A model generated the notes under the pieces. The model searched no databases. It saw only the letters and a program-made list of their open reading frames with translations, and was not told the origin of the DNA. This document shows positions 6,855-14,532 of a stretch of DNA of 17,656 bases, piece by piece. Position 1 is the stretch's first letter, and each line of letters opens with the position of its first letter. The stretch covers positions 1 to 17,656 of the forward strand of contig JAUWNA010000008.1 in assembly GCA_030612905.1 (NCBI GenBank), in the 5' to 3' direction. This DNA is from Promethearchaeota archaeon. GTDB lineage: Archaea; Asgardarchaeota; Lokiarchaeia; Sigyniarchaeales; SOKP01. A program made the position numbers and the translations under genes.

Positions 6855-7232
6855 TTATTGATTACTTTTGGTTTTTAAAGATAATAAGTCTGAATCTCCA
6901 AAATCGTTGACTCCAATAATAGAGATCATATAAGGTTTGCCCATTGCTATACCTAACTCCCACGAAGAGCCATGATATCTGTGAATGAAGAGATGATCGC
7001 TCATAAGAGAGTTATAATAACTTAATTGAACATCTAATTCAGCCGGACAGTTATTTGCGATGATAAGCATCTTAAAGGGTTTTTGCCTTAGTTGATTAAG
7101 AACTTGGGATTTACCAAATATCAACTTACCTGTTTTATATGCAACTTTAACATTGTTATCAACATCAAATACCTTTACTTTCTTTCGAGATAAATCGATT
7201 GATTCGATTATCTTTTTGCTTTTCCTTGCCAT
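6855..7232 (-). CDS. rpl30e: 50S ribosomal protein L30e
   Basis: A 125-residue member of the L7Ae/L30e RNA-binding family. The core has KTGKLIFGKSQVLNQLRQ, LIIANNCPAELDVQLSYYNSL, and a C-terminal part ending in ELGIAMGKPYMISIIGVNDFGDSDLL. This aligns with the kink-turn-binding fold and the usual ending of archaeal L30e. It is roughly 20-25 residues longer than the common form because of a basic N-terminal stretch and a short polar C-terminal tail. It lies in the conserved order rpoA2-rpl30e-nusA. The 88-bp gap before it contains a TATA-like element, so it may have its own promoter as well as read-through. Confidence 0.95.
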   Translation of the reverse strand: MARKSKKIIESIDLSRKKVKVFDVDNNVKVAYKTGKLIFGKSQVLNQLRQKPFKMLIIANNCPAELDVQLSYYNSLMSDHLFIHRYHGSSWELGIAMGKPYMISIIGVNDFGDSDLLSLKTKSNQ

Positions 7233-7263
7233 CGACTTTTCAAATAGTATTCCTTTTAATTAT

Positions 7264-7277
7264 CAATATAAAAGTAT
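7264..7277 (-). promoter_or_regulatory. TATA-like element upstream of rpl30e
   Basis: On the minus strand the sequence reads ACTTTTATATTG, centred near 7270. Initiation about 26 bp downstream would fall near 7244 and leave a leader of about 12 nt before the L30e ATG (7232). It lies in an 88-bp gap inside an otherwise tight cluster. Confidence 0.4.
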
Positions 7278-7320
7278 TAAAATAAATTCACAATAATATA
7301 AAATTTTTTCGCTTGTTCCT

Positions 7321-8514
7321 CTATTTCTTACTCTCAAGGATTTTTAAATTCGCATCTAAATCGAGCGAAATTTTTACGCGACCCGTGCCCATGGGAACCA
7401 CTTGCCCAATTATGACATTTTCGGGAATCCCTAATAGTCGTTCCTCCTCACCATAGAGGCCAGCATCTAACAATTGATTTACAGTAACTTCAAAAGCAGC
7501 TCTTGCAAATACGCTGGTTTTTGAGCCTGAAATCCCATGTCTACCGATTGATTGTATTGAGCCTTCTACGCACATTAAATCAGATAAGATTAGCAAGTGC
7601 CTTATATCGACATCTAGGCCTTGTTGATCCAAAACCCTTTGTGCTTCCTTAATAATCATATTTCGAGCAGCTTCTATACCATAAAGTTTTTCAATTTCGT
7701 GGATATGGTTTGAAACCGTTCGCGTGGCATCAACACCTTCAATTTGAACAACCCCATGCATATTTGTACCTTCAGTTTTAATAACCCACTCCTTCTGATC
7801 GTCTGTTGGCGTTAATAAACCTCGGTTAATACCTCGTACTCCTTTTACAACTTTTTTAAGGATTTTTTCTCTTAATTTTTGAAGACTTTGAAGATCCTCG
7901 ATACCAGGATCAATTATAATAGAATTACCTTCTCGTTTAATCGTTCCCTTTTTTTTGTATCTTTTTAAAATTTCAGGAATTCCATCGATATCGATATTCT
8001 TTTTTTCACAGATTTCTGGAATCAAGTTGATGATGATGGTCCAATTGACAAAATCCAGATCTATGTCATGTGTAATTTGCTCAAAACGAATTTGTTCAAT
8101 TAAATTATGAATTTCGAGCGCTTTCTCTTCGCTCTGATTATACGGAGGTTCTAAATAGATAGTTTGTTGAGGTGTACTAGGAAATCGTCGAGCATCTACA
8201 ATCTCTATAAGTCTAGGGAGACCTTGAGTAACTGAGAATTCTTCAACCCCAGCATAGTGAAAAGTTCTTAACGTCATTTGAGTCCCTGGTTCTCCAATAC
8301 TTTGAGCCGCAACTGTTCCAACAGGTTCGTTAGTTTCGACCAGTGCATTATGATAATTGATATAAATCTTATTTAAAAGGTATTCCAATTGTTCTTCTTC
8401 TAATTCTTCATCTTTAACGCGACCTCTTATTTTTTCAATCAGGTCTTCAGGAATACCATCTTCTTTTAATTCGTCTAATTTATCTTCTATTATTTTTTGC
8501 GTAACTTTTACCAT
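7321..8514 (-). CDS. rpoA2: DNA-directed RNA polymerase subunit A'' (Rpo1C)
   Basis: A 397-residue C-terminal part of the split largest RNAP subunit, homologous to the C-terminal third of Rpb1. The N-terminal 50 residues are a charged helical region. Then come ETNEPVGTVAAQSIGEPGTQ (60-79), followed by MTLRTFHYAG and GLPRLIEIVDARR, which belong to the trigger-loop/jaw/cleft region. The C-terminal part has the conserved QSIGRHGISGSKTSVFARAAFE segment and ends GRVKISLDLDANLKI. The length is normal for archaeal A''. It starts 29 nt after the rpoA1 stop. It has no heptad-repeat CTD. Confidence 0.98.
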   Translation of the reverse strand: MVKVTQKIIEDKLDELKEDGIPEDLIEKIRGRVKDEELEEEQLEYLLNKIYINYHNALVETNEPVGTVAAQSIGEPGTQMTLRTFHYAGVEEFSVTQGLPRLIEIVDARRFPSTPQQTIYLEPPYNQSEEKALEIHNLIEQIRFEQITHDIDLDFVNWTIIINLIPEICEKKNIDIDGIPEILKRYKKKGTIKREGNSIIIDPGIEDLQSLQKLREKILKKVVKGVRGINRGLLTPTDDQKEWVIKTEGTNMHGVVQIEGVDATRTVSNHIHEIEKLYGIEAARNMIIKEAQRVLDQQGLDVDIRHLLILSDLMCVEGSIQSIGRHGISGSKTSVFARAAFEVTVNQLLDAGLYGEEERLLGIPENVIIGQVVPMGTGRVKISLDLDANLKILESKK

Positions 8515-8543
8515 CTTATAAAACCCTAAAATATTTTAAGAAT

Positions 8544-11510
8544 CTATTCTAATTTTTCTTTTTTCCATTCTAAATATCCTTTTGTGAGCTTACCTCGCCA
8601 CTCTGCGTTTTTTCCGGTGTCTTTTTCGTATAATTCCCTTAATTCCTCGTCGCTTAGAGTTTGATCTTTTTGATCAGGTTCGGGTTGTTTTTTAATATCT
8701 GGTTTTTTAGATTTTGGTGTTGCTTTAGGTTTTGTCTTTGCTTTAGGTTTTGTCGTTGCTTTAGGTTTTTTTGTTGTTGTTTTGGTTTTTGGCGATTCTT
8801 TCATTTCTTCTCGAATTTGATTAATATCAAGATTTTTAGCCTTAAGTAATAATACATCAAGATTTACAGCTGCAGAATGGTCAGTATGCATAGGATCTAT
8901 GCCGTCATCACCATATCTAAACTGAATGATATTTTTGTCACTATTTCTTACAGTCCCGTCGTTTTCAATTATCATATCTTGTAAAGCGTTTACAAGCCTT
9001 CTTTGCATATATCCACTTGTGGATGTACGAACTGCCGTATCTACAAGCCCTTCTCTCCCACCCATCGCATGGAAGAAGAATTCCGCTGGTTTTAACCCTT
9101 TTCGGTAAGATGCTTCGACAAAGCCACGAGCTCGAGGGCTTAAATCATTTACTTTGAAATGAGGAAGTGCCCTTCCAATATATCCTCGATTGATTCGTTC
9201 GCCTCTAATCGCTTGTTGGCCTACAACGGCAGACATTTGTCCTAAATTTAATATATTTCCTCTCGCACCTGACTTTGTCATAATTACAGAATGAGCCTCA
9301 TCTCCGATGTAGTCAGATGCTGTTTCTTCAGCCATTTTCCGCGCTTCTGCAAGTATTTGTCGAATTCTAAGTTCTAATGTTTCGCGCATTGAGCGTCCAG
9401 GGGCTCTTTTTAAAACGGTGGTGTCATTTTCGAATAAAGCTTTTATTAATTTTTGTGATTCGTCGTTAGCGTCTTTCAAAATTTGTTGGATTTTATCGTA
9501 AGCTTCTCCATGAACATATACTTCATCTAAACCCATTGTCATTCCATTTTGTCGGATAACGTACAATAACATTTTTGTAGCGCTATCTAAAAACTCTCTT
9601 CCACGAGCGTTTCCGTGGTCTTTAATTATCCTTTGTAAAATGCTATTAGGTTGCATGGCTCCAAATGAATTCTCGTCAATGGTTCCAGCTAATAATATAC
9701 CGTTTGTAATTACGACATATGCGTCGTACGGACAGTCTTCTTTTTCGCATACATCGCATTTTTTACAAAATTTTGATTTGACTCTTATATTCAAATCGTC
9801 AGGAAATAAAGTACTAAAAATTTGTTTTCCGGAGTAAAGCGGTTCAGGATCTGTTGTTATGGGAGTTAAATCTTCTAAATTAAAATCGGGCTTATTTTTA
9901 AAAACATCTCCTAAATAAAATAATTTTAAAGCATCTTTTTTGTTATAAAGTGAATTTAAACTGGTAAACTGAAAAACTGAAGAAATAAAATCTTGAATTC
10001 CTCCAAGAATTGGTCCACCAAATCGTGGAGATAAAATATGCTCTTGAACTTTGAGTAATAATTCAGCTTCCGTTCGAGCCTCTTCATTTTGTGGGACATG
10101 CAAATTCATTTCATCGCCATCAAAATCAGCATTATAAGGTGGACAAACTGTTAAATTCAATCTGAATGTTCTACCGCTCATGATTTTTACTTCATGAGCC
10201 ATAATAGACATTCTATGAAGGGATGGTTGCCGATTGAATAATACCAGATCGCCGTCTGCTAAATGACGCTCAACAGTAAATCCAGGAGCAAGCATTTCAG
10301 CAATAATTTCTCGATTTTTAACGTATCGTAGGTCTACTCTTCTACGATCGGTTCTAATTATATAATTCGCTCCCGGATGATCGAATGGACCCTTTAAAAC
10401 CAAATGTTTCATTTCTTCAATATTCCAATCGTTAACATTAGTTGGAATGGTTAAGATTTTAGCAATAGCAAGCGGTACACCCACTTCGTTAATACTGATA
10501 TAAGGAGATGGTGATATTACTGATCGAGCGGAAAAATCAACTCTTTTCCCGCTAAGGTTACTTCTAAATCTCCCTTCCTTTCCTTTTAATCTTTGGGTTA
10601 GTGTTCTCAATGCCCTTCCCGAGCGATGTCTTGCTGGAGGGATTCCTGACACTTGGTTATCCAAATAAGTAGTTATGTGATATTGGAGCAATTCCCATAA
10701 ATCCTCAACAATTAAGTGAGGAGCACCAGCGTCAATATTTTCTCTTAATCTTTGATTAATACGAATAACATCAACTAATTTATGAGTTAAATCATCTTCA
10801 GATCTGATTCCACTATCTAATGTAATTGAAGGTCTCGCACAAACGGGTGGAATCGACAATACTGTAAATATAACCCATTCAAGTCTTGCGTTTTCAGGAG
10901 ATACTCCTAAGATCCTAAGATCATTATCAGTCATTTTTTTAAGGCGCTCTAAAATCTCAATAGGAGTTATTCTATGAGAACCCTTATTTTCCTCCTCTTC
11001 GTAATAAGTTGTAGGTTTTTCGATAACTATCTTCTTCTTTTTAGCTCCACAATAAGGACAAATCTTACTCTTTCGCGCAAGCTTGAATACAATTTTAGTT
11101 ACTTCTTCATCCGCATCAGAGTATATCTTTCGGTGTTTTATTTGGTCCTCTCTAAAACCCTCCATTTCTTCTTCTGTCAGCATTAACCTCGAACATTCTG
11201 GACAGATGCTCCTTAAAACTTTCAATACTTTTTTCGCATATCCAACATGGATTACGGGACGGGCGAGTTCAATATGTCCAAAATGACCCATACAGTTACT
11301 TACGAGGTTACCACAAGTCTGACATCTCTGTCCGGGCTCGATAGTTCCTAAACGTTGGTCCATAAGCCCAGAAGGAATTGGGAGGCCATCTTCATCATAT
11401 GTGTCGGCTGTTATAATTCTAGCAGCGGACATCTTTCTAATCTCATCGGGGCTTAACAACCCGAATTTGATTTTATCAATTAATTTAGTACGACTAAACG
11501 AGTAGCTCAT
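8544..11510 (-). CDS. rpoA1: DNA-directed RNA polymerase subunit A' (Rpo1N) with C-terminal extension
   Basis: An N-terminal part of the largest RNAP subunit, 988 residues against roughly 870-910 in most archaea. The clamp zinc site is C-Q-T-C-G...C-M-G-H-F-G-H (63-79). A second Cys set is Cys103/Cys106 with Cys151/Cys154. The catalytic Mg2+ loop N-A-D-F-D-G-D (460-466) supplies three Asp. A Cys-rich insert C-K-K-C-D-V-C...C lies at 582-593. The bridge-helix/trigger-loop start is HAMGGREGLVDTAVRT (814-829), and the usual A' ending QFRYGDDGIDP lies at 863-873. Beyond residue ~903 is a tail: a low-complexity Lys/Pro/Thr linker (about 905-948, with repeated K-P-K-A units), then a short helical module with LSDEELRELYEKDTGKNAEW and RGKLTKGYLEWKK (952-984). 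It is the first gene of the cluster; rpoH/rpoB are not upstream. Confidence 0.97.
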   Translation of the reverse strand: MSYSFSRTKLIDKIKFGLLSPDEIRKMSAARIITADTYDEDGLPIPSGLMDQRLGTIEPGQRCQTCGNLVSNCMGHFGHIELARPVIHVGYAKKVLKVLRSICPECSRLMLTEEEMEGFREDQIKHRKIYSDADEEVTKIVFKLARKSKICPYCGAKKKKIVIEKPTTYYEEEENKGSHRITPIEILERLKKMTDNDLRILGVSPENARLEWVIFTVLSIPPVCARPSITLDSGIRSEDDLTHKLVDVIRINQRLRENIDAGAPHLIVEDLWELLQYHITTYLDNQVSGIPPARHRSGRALRTLTQRLKGKEGRFRSNLSGKRVDFSARSVISPSPYISINEVGVPLAIAKILTIPTNVNDWNIEEMKHLVLKGPFDHPGANYIIRTDRRRVDLRYVKNREIIAEMLAPGFTVERHLADGDLVLFNRQPSLHRMSIMAHEVKIMSGRTFRLNLTVCPPYNADFDGDEMNLHVPQNEEARTEAELLLKVQEHILSPRFGGPILGGIQDFISSVFQFTSLNSLYNKKDALKLFYLGDVFKNKPDFNLEDLTPITTDPEPLYSGKQIFSTLFPDDLNIRVKSKFCKKCDVCEKEDCPYDAYVVITNGILLAGTIDENSFGAMQPNSILQRIIKDHGNARGREFLDSATKMLLYVIRQNGMTMGLDEVYVHGEAYDKIQQILKDANDESQKLIKALFENDTTVLKRAPGRSMRETLELRIRQILAEARKMAEETASDYIGDEAHSVIMTKSGARGNILNLGQMSAVVGQQAIRGERINRGYIGRALPHFKVNDLSPRARGFVEASYRKGLKPAEFFFHAMGGREGLVDTAVRTSTSGYMQRRLVNALQDMIIENDGTVRNSDKNIIQFRYGDDGIDPMHTDHSAAVNLDVLLLKAKNLDINQIREEMKESPKTKTTTKKPKATTKPKAKTKPKATPKSKKPDIKKQPEPDQKDQTLSDEELRELYEKDTGKNAEWRGKLTKGYLEWKKEKLE

Positions 11511-11541
11511 AAACCCAAATCACTCTTAGATTTTAGATTAA

Positions 11542-11559
11542 CAATATAATACAATAAAG
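11542..11559 (-). promoter_or_regulatory. TATA-like promoter for the rpoA1 cluster
   Basis: On the minus strand the sequence reads CTTTATTGTATTATATTG. Its two TATA-like cores would place initiation about 10-20 nt before the rpoA1 ATG (11510). The 189-bp gap to the divergent membrane-protein gene leaves room for promoters in both directions. Confidence 0.4.
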
Positions 11560-11699
11560 AATAAGTTAACAAGTTCTGCACTATAAAGAATTTAAGCAAG
11601 CAAATATTAAAAATTTTTCGGATTAGGCATTTTTTTATCTTTTCTTTTATTAAATTATATCAAAGAGTTTAATTTATGGATATTTTTAATTAATTAGTA

Positions 11700-12308
11700 A
11701 TGAAGATAAAGAATTATTTTAAAAGTAAATTAGTGCTTTTCATTATTCAAATCTTGATTTTAAGTTTATTAATGTCTATATTTCAATATAGCTCTCAAAT
11801 CGAGTTTACTAGCTCGATTTCAGAGGAAAGAAAGTTGATAATCCAACTCCTTTCGAATTATATTATGTATAACAATAGCTTTGGTTTTATGTATGTATAT
11901 TTTACTTGGATTTTAGTATCGCTAATACCAATCTTAATTTTTAGCGATTTCAAGAAAGTTTATTCTATGAATTTGCTCTCATTCTTTTTTCCTAACTTCT
12001 TCTTTTATGTTTTTTATTACCGGTACTCAGAAACATATTTTAATGCTCTTTTCCCTTCACTTATTCTAAAAACAATCATTTTGGGTATTACGATTGTAAT
12101 TATTTCGATTGGGTTATCGTTAATCTTAAAATTTATTAAACATTTTAAAAAAGATACAAAAGAAGAAAACTTAAAGCAGATTGAACTTCAAATTAAAACA
12201 ACCTGTCAGAATTGTGGAACGGAATTTAATTCAGTTCCCAAATACTGCTATAATTGTAATAATCTTTTAACAAACGAGTTAGGGGGACAAATTGGAAACA
12301 AAAAGTAA
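11700..12308 (+). CDS. four-helix membrane protein with C-terminal zinc ribbon
   Basis: A 202-residue protein of no family I recognise. Hydrophobic segments suggest four transmembrane helices, at about residues 10-29, 62-82, 92-108 and 118-145. The first is preceded by a basic MKIKNYFKSK, so the N-terminus is probably cytoplasmic. After the last helix comes a charged stretch (HFKKDTKEEN), then a treble-clef/zinc-ribbon motif C-Q-N-C-G (Cys169, Cys172) and C-Y-N-C (Cys183, Cys186). With four helices the zinc ribbon would also face the cytoplasm. Its last 17 nt overlap the acyl-CoA synthetase-like gene, so the two are co-transcribed and probably coupled. A link between them is plausible but untested. 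Confidence 0.75.
   Translation: MKIKNYFKSKLVLFIIQILILSLLMSIFQYSSQIEFTSSISEERKLIIQLLSNYIMYNNSFGFMYVYFTWILVSLIPILIFSDFKKVYSMNLLSFFFPNFFFYVFYYRYSETYFNALFPSLILKTIILGITIVIISIGLSLILKFIKHFKKDTKEENLKQIELQIKTTCQNCGTEFNSVPKYCYNCNNLLTNELGGQIGNKK
12282..12294 (+). promoter_or_regulatory. Shine-Dalgarno deciding a TTG start
   Basis: GGGGG at 12282-12286 lies inside the end of the upstream membrane-protein gene and 5 nt before the TTG at 12292. The next in-frame ATG is far inside the conserved domain, so the TTG is the best start for the acyl-CoA synthetase-like gene. Confidence 0.6.
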
Positions 12309-13761
12309 TACAAAACCTCTAGATCTATTATTTAAACCAAAAAATGTATTAATTTTTGAAGCGAAACCGAAAATTGCTTTTTTTATTGAAGGTTTTATTA
12401 GACAAGGATTTGATTTAGAAAAACTTTACTTAGTTTCACCCAAAGAAGATGAAATTCTAGGAATAAAATGTTATAAATCTATTGACGATGTTCCAGCCGA
12501 TACGATAGATTTAATGATTTTATCCATTAGAAGAGAGATTGTAGTTCAAAATTTAAATGAAGTTTTATCTAAAAAGAAAATAAATTTTATTCATATTTTT
12601 ACTGCTGGAACTGCAGAATCTGACGAAGTAGGACTTAAAATTGAACGGGATTTAAAAGAAATTTTAATGAATTATCCTGATACCAGAAGCATAGGACCTA
12701 ATTGTATGGGTCTATATTGCCCACGCGGAAAAGTGGCGTATTACTCCTCTTTTCCAATTGAAAGCGGGAATATAAGCTTAATCTTCCAATCGGGAGATTT
12801 GCATTCCAAAATGGTTAAATTTAGTTCTCGAAGGTACGACCTAAGATTTTCAAAAGGAGTAAGCATAGGTAATTGCATTGACATACAAGTTTCTGAACTT
12901 CTACAATATTTCAACAACGACGACGAGACTGATTTGGTTTGTGTTTACTTCGAAGGTTTATCCATTTTACACGAAAATGAAGGGAAAAGGTTATTAAAAG
13001 CGTTTAAAGATACAAAAAAACCGATTCTTTTTATGCGAGGGGGTAGAACTGAACGAGGTCAGAAAGCAGTTCTAACTCACACTGGTTCAATGGCATCTAA
13101 ACATAAGATTTGGGAGGCAATTTTTAACCAAACAGCGATTATCGAAATATCACCATCATTAGATGAGTTGATTGATTACGCTTACCTTTTTTCAAATTAT
13201 ATAAAAAGGTTTAAAAATTTAAGTAAAACGGTTGTATACCCATCAGGTAAACGGGCTTTAGTTGTTTTATGGTCCGGAGGATTTGGAATATTGGCAACCG
13301 ATACTTTAACAGAATTAGGGTTAGAATTACCATTATTCGAAGGGGAAAAGTTAGAAAAATTAAAGAAAATTTACCCCATCAAAATCGGTAGTTTATCTAA
13401 CCCTTTTGATTTGCCATGGGTTACTGCTGATAAGGTATTTCTAGATGTATGCAAAGTAGCGATAGATGATGAAATCGATTTAATTGTAGTAGAAACCGAC
13501 GCTTGGAGAGATTTAAACGATGTCAGGTTCAAGGGTTATTACAACAATTTATATGGTATAAAAACATATGCTGAATCCTTAGAAAAAGTTTTTATCATTA
13601 TTCTTCATCAATATCCAAGCGAGTCTCGTATACTATTCCACGATAAGCTAGTCAAAGATGGGTTTTTAGTGTATACCTCAATAGAAAGTGCTGCAAAATC
13701 TTTCCTAAATTTATATAAATATGGTCAGAAGAGAGAACGGTTGTTTGGCAAAATAAATTAA
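12292..13761 (+). CDS. ADP-forming acyl/acetyl-CoA synthetase alpha-subunit-like protein
   Basis: A 489-residue protein with the domain order of the NDP-forming acyl-CoA synthetase alpha subunit. A CoA-binding Rossmann domain (about 12-150, with S-I-G-P-N-C-M-G at 133-140) is followed by a succinyl-CoA-ligase-type domain (about 158-305) and a second ligase domain (about 320-485). The phosphohistidine region is intact: FMRGGRTERGQKAVLTHTGS, with the H-T-G histidine at 263. Family enzymes make ATP from acyl-CoA and need an ATP-grasp beta subunit, which is not adjacent here. The first loop, normally a glycine-rich V-G-A-S type, reads V-L-I-F-E-A-K, so the dinucleotide/CoA loop is altered. The equivalent of S-Q-S-G-A is F-Q-S-G-D. 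It may be an active alpha subunit with a remote partner, or a divergent acyl-CoA-binding or protein-acylating relative. Confidence 0.85.
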   Translation: METKSNTKPLDLLFKPKNVLIFEAKPKIAFFIEGFIRQGFDLEKLYLVSPKEDEILGIKCYKSIDDVPADTIDLMILSIRREIVVQNLNEVLSKKKINFIHIFTAGTAESDEVGLKIERDLKEILMNYPDTRSIGPNCMGLYCPRGKVAYYSSFPIESGNISLIFQSGDLHSKMVKFSSRRYDLRFSKGVSIGNCIDIQVSELLQYFNNDDETDLVCVYFEGLSILHENEGKRLLKAFKDTKKPILFMRGGRTERGQKAVLTHTGSMASKHKIWEAIFNQTAIIEISPSLDELIDYAYLFSNYIKRFKNLSKTVVYPSGKRALVVLWSGGFGILATDTLTELGLELPLFEGEKLEKLKKIYPIKIGSLSNPFDLPWVTADKVFLDVCKVAIDDEIDLIVVETDAWRDLNDVRFKGYYNNLYGIKTYAESLEKVFIIILHQYPSESRILFHDKLVKDGFLVYTSIESAAKSFLNLYKYGQKRERLFGKIN

Positions 13762-13792
13762 AGTTCAAGTTAAATAAATCTTAAAATATTGC

Positions 13793-13818
13793 TCAAAAAG
13801 TTCTATTTTAGTTTTTGA
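13793..13818. terminator. inverted repeat between convergent genes
   Basis: TCAAAAA (13793-13799) pairs with TTTTTGA (13812-13818) across a 12-nt loop, with further T-runs on either side. It lies between the stop codons of the acyl-CoA synthetase-like gene and the GTPase gene, the expected place for a bidirectional terminator. Confidence 0.35.
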
Positions 13819-13825
13819 AAAATTT

Positions 13826-14404
13826 TTAGAGAATTTTATCGTATTTAAAATTGCTAGTATCCATAATGATTCTTACCATCTCTACAAACATTTCTTTAAT
13901 ATTAAGATTGTCTTTCGCAGAAGTCTTAAAAAACTGTACTTTTTTGTGTTTCTTCCTAAAATTTTCTATTACTAACTCATCTACTTTTTCAAGGCTTCCT
14001 GCTAAATCACTTTTGCAACCAATTAATAATTTCGGAGTATCTTTTTGTTTTTGTTTAATAAGATGCTCGTACCACCAATCTAAGCCAAGCAAAGTGTTGT
14101 TAAGGTTGAATAGGCTAAATACCATAAAAATACCGTTTGCTCCATTGATATAATAACTAAACATTTTTTTAAACTGTTCTTGGCCGCCAAAATCCCATAC
14201 GCTCAATCGAACATAAGTTTCCTCGCCATCTACGACAATAGGGATGTCATAAGTGTAAAAATCGATTCCTATAGTGAGTCTTGTGTTTGCGTCGAATGTA
14301 TCAAAGCATAACCTTCTTGCTATACATGTCTTTCCCACACCACCTTGGCCCAGCAGACATATCTTAAATATATAATAAGGCTGGACTTCATGTTCAAATG
14401 CCAT
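13826..14404 (-). CDS. Ras/Rab-like small GTPase
   Basis: A 192-residue protein with the complete Ras-superfamily fold. The G1 P-loop is G-Q-G-G-V-G-K-T (19-26). G2 lies in T-R-L-T-I-G-I-D-F-Y (41-50), close to the Rab pattern T-I-G-x-D-F. G3 is W-D-F-G-G-Q-E (70-76), with the catalytic Gln at 75 and an Arf/Rag-like Gly-Gly. G5 is T-S-A-K (161-164). The G4 motif is C-K-S-D (130-133) instead of N-K-x-D, so guanine contact may be weaker or changed. No C-terminal Cys for prenylation is present, nor any N-terminal lipidation signal. Such GTPases are many in Asgard genomes and rare in other archaea, so this gene is the main taxonomic clue. It is divergent from the 153-residue unknown gene. No GAP, GEF or longin/roadblock gene is in the window. 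Confidence 0.95.
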   Translation of the reverse strand: MAFEHEVQPYYIFKICLLGQGGVGKTCIARRLCFDTFDANTRLTIGIDFYTYDIPIVVDGEETYVRLSVWDFGGQEQFKKMFSYYINGANGIFMVFSLFNLNNTLLGLDWWYEHLIKQKQKDTPKLLIGCKSDLAGSLEKVDELVIENFRKKHKKVQFFKTSAKDNLNIKEMFVEMVRIIMDTSNFKYDKIL

Positions 14405-14532
14405 TAAACTTAAACCGCTATATAATGTGTAATAAAAATTTGTACTTTCTAGAAATAAACATTACAATCGGTTTTAAATCTTTATATCGAAAATTAAAAA
14501 AAATTTATTTTTGATATGATATATAACCAAAT
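14405..14532. promoter_or_regulatory. divergent promoter region, GTPase / unknown protein
   Basis: A 128-bp AT-rich gap. AATTTTTATT on the minus strand (about 14431-14440) is spaced for a near-leaderless GTPase transcript. On the plus strand TTTATATC (about 14481-14488) or AATTTATTTTT (about 14502-14512) could serve the other gene, the latter giving a leaderless start at the ATG (14533). Confidence 0.35.

Noticed and set aside
8544..8810. The rpoA1 tail as an Rpb1-like heptad-repeat CTD
   Set aside because: There is no Y-S-P-T-S-P-S pattern. The tail is on A', not A'', and the repeats are Lys/Pro/Thr-rich linker units.
8661..8849. 62-codon Phe/Cys-rich plus-strand frame
   Set aside because: It is the antisense of the Lys/Pro/Thr-rich rpoA1 linker. 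The Phe/Cys repetition comes from complementing Lys and Pro/Thr codons.
11700..12308. Signal-peptide secreted protein
   Set aside because: The first hydrophobic segment is followed by three more membrane helices and a cytoplasm-type zinc ribbon, so it is better read as an integral membrane protein.
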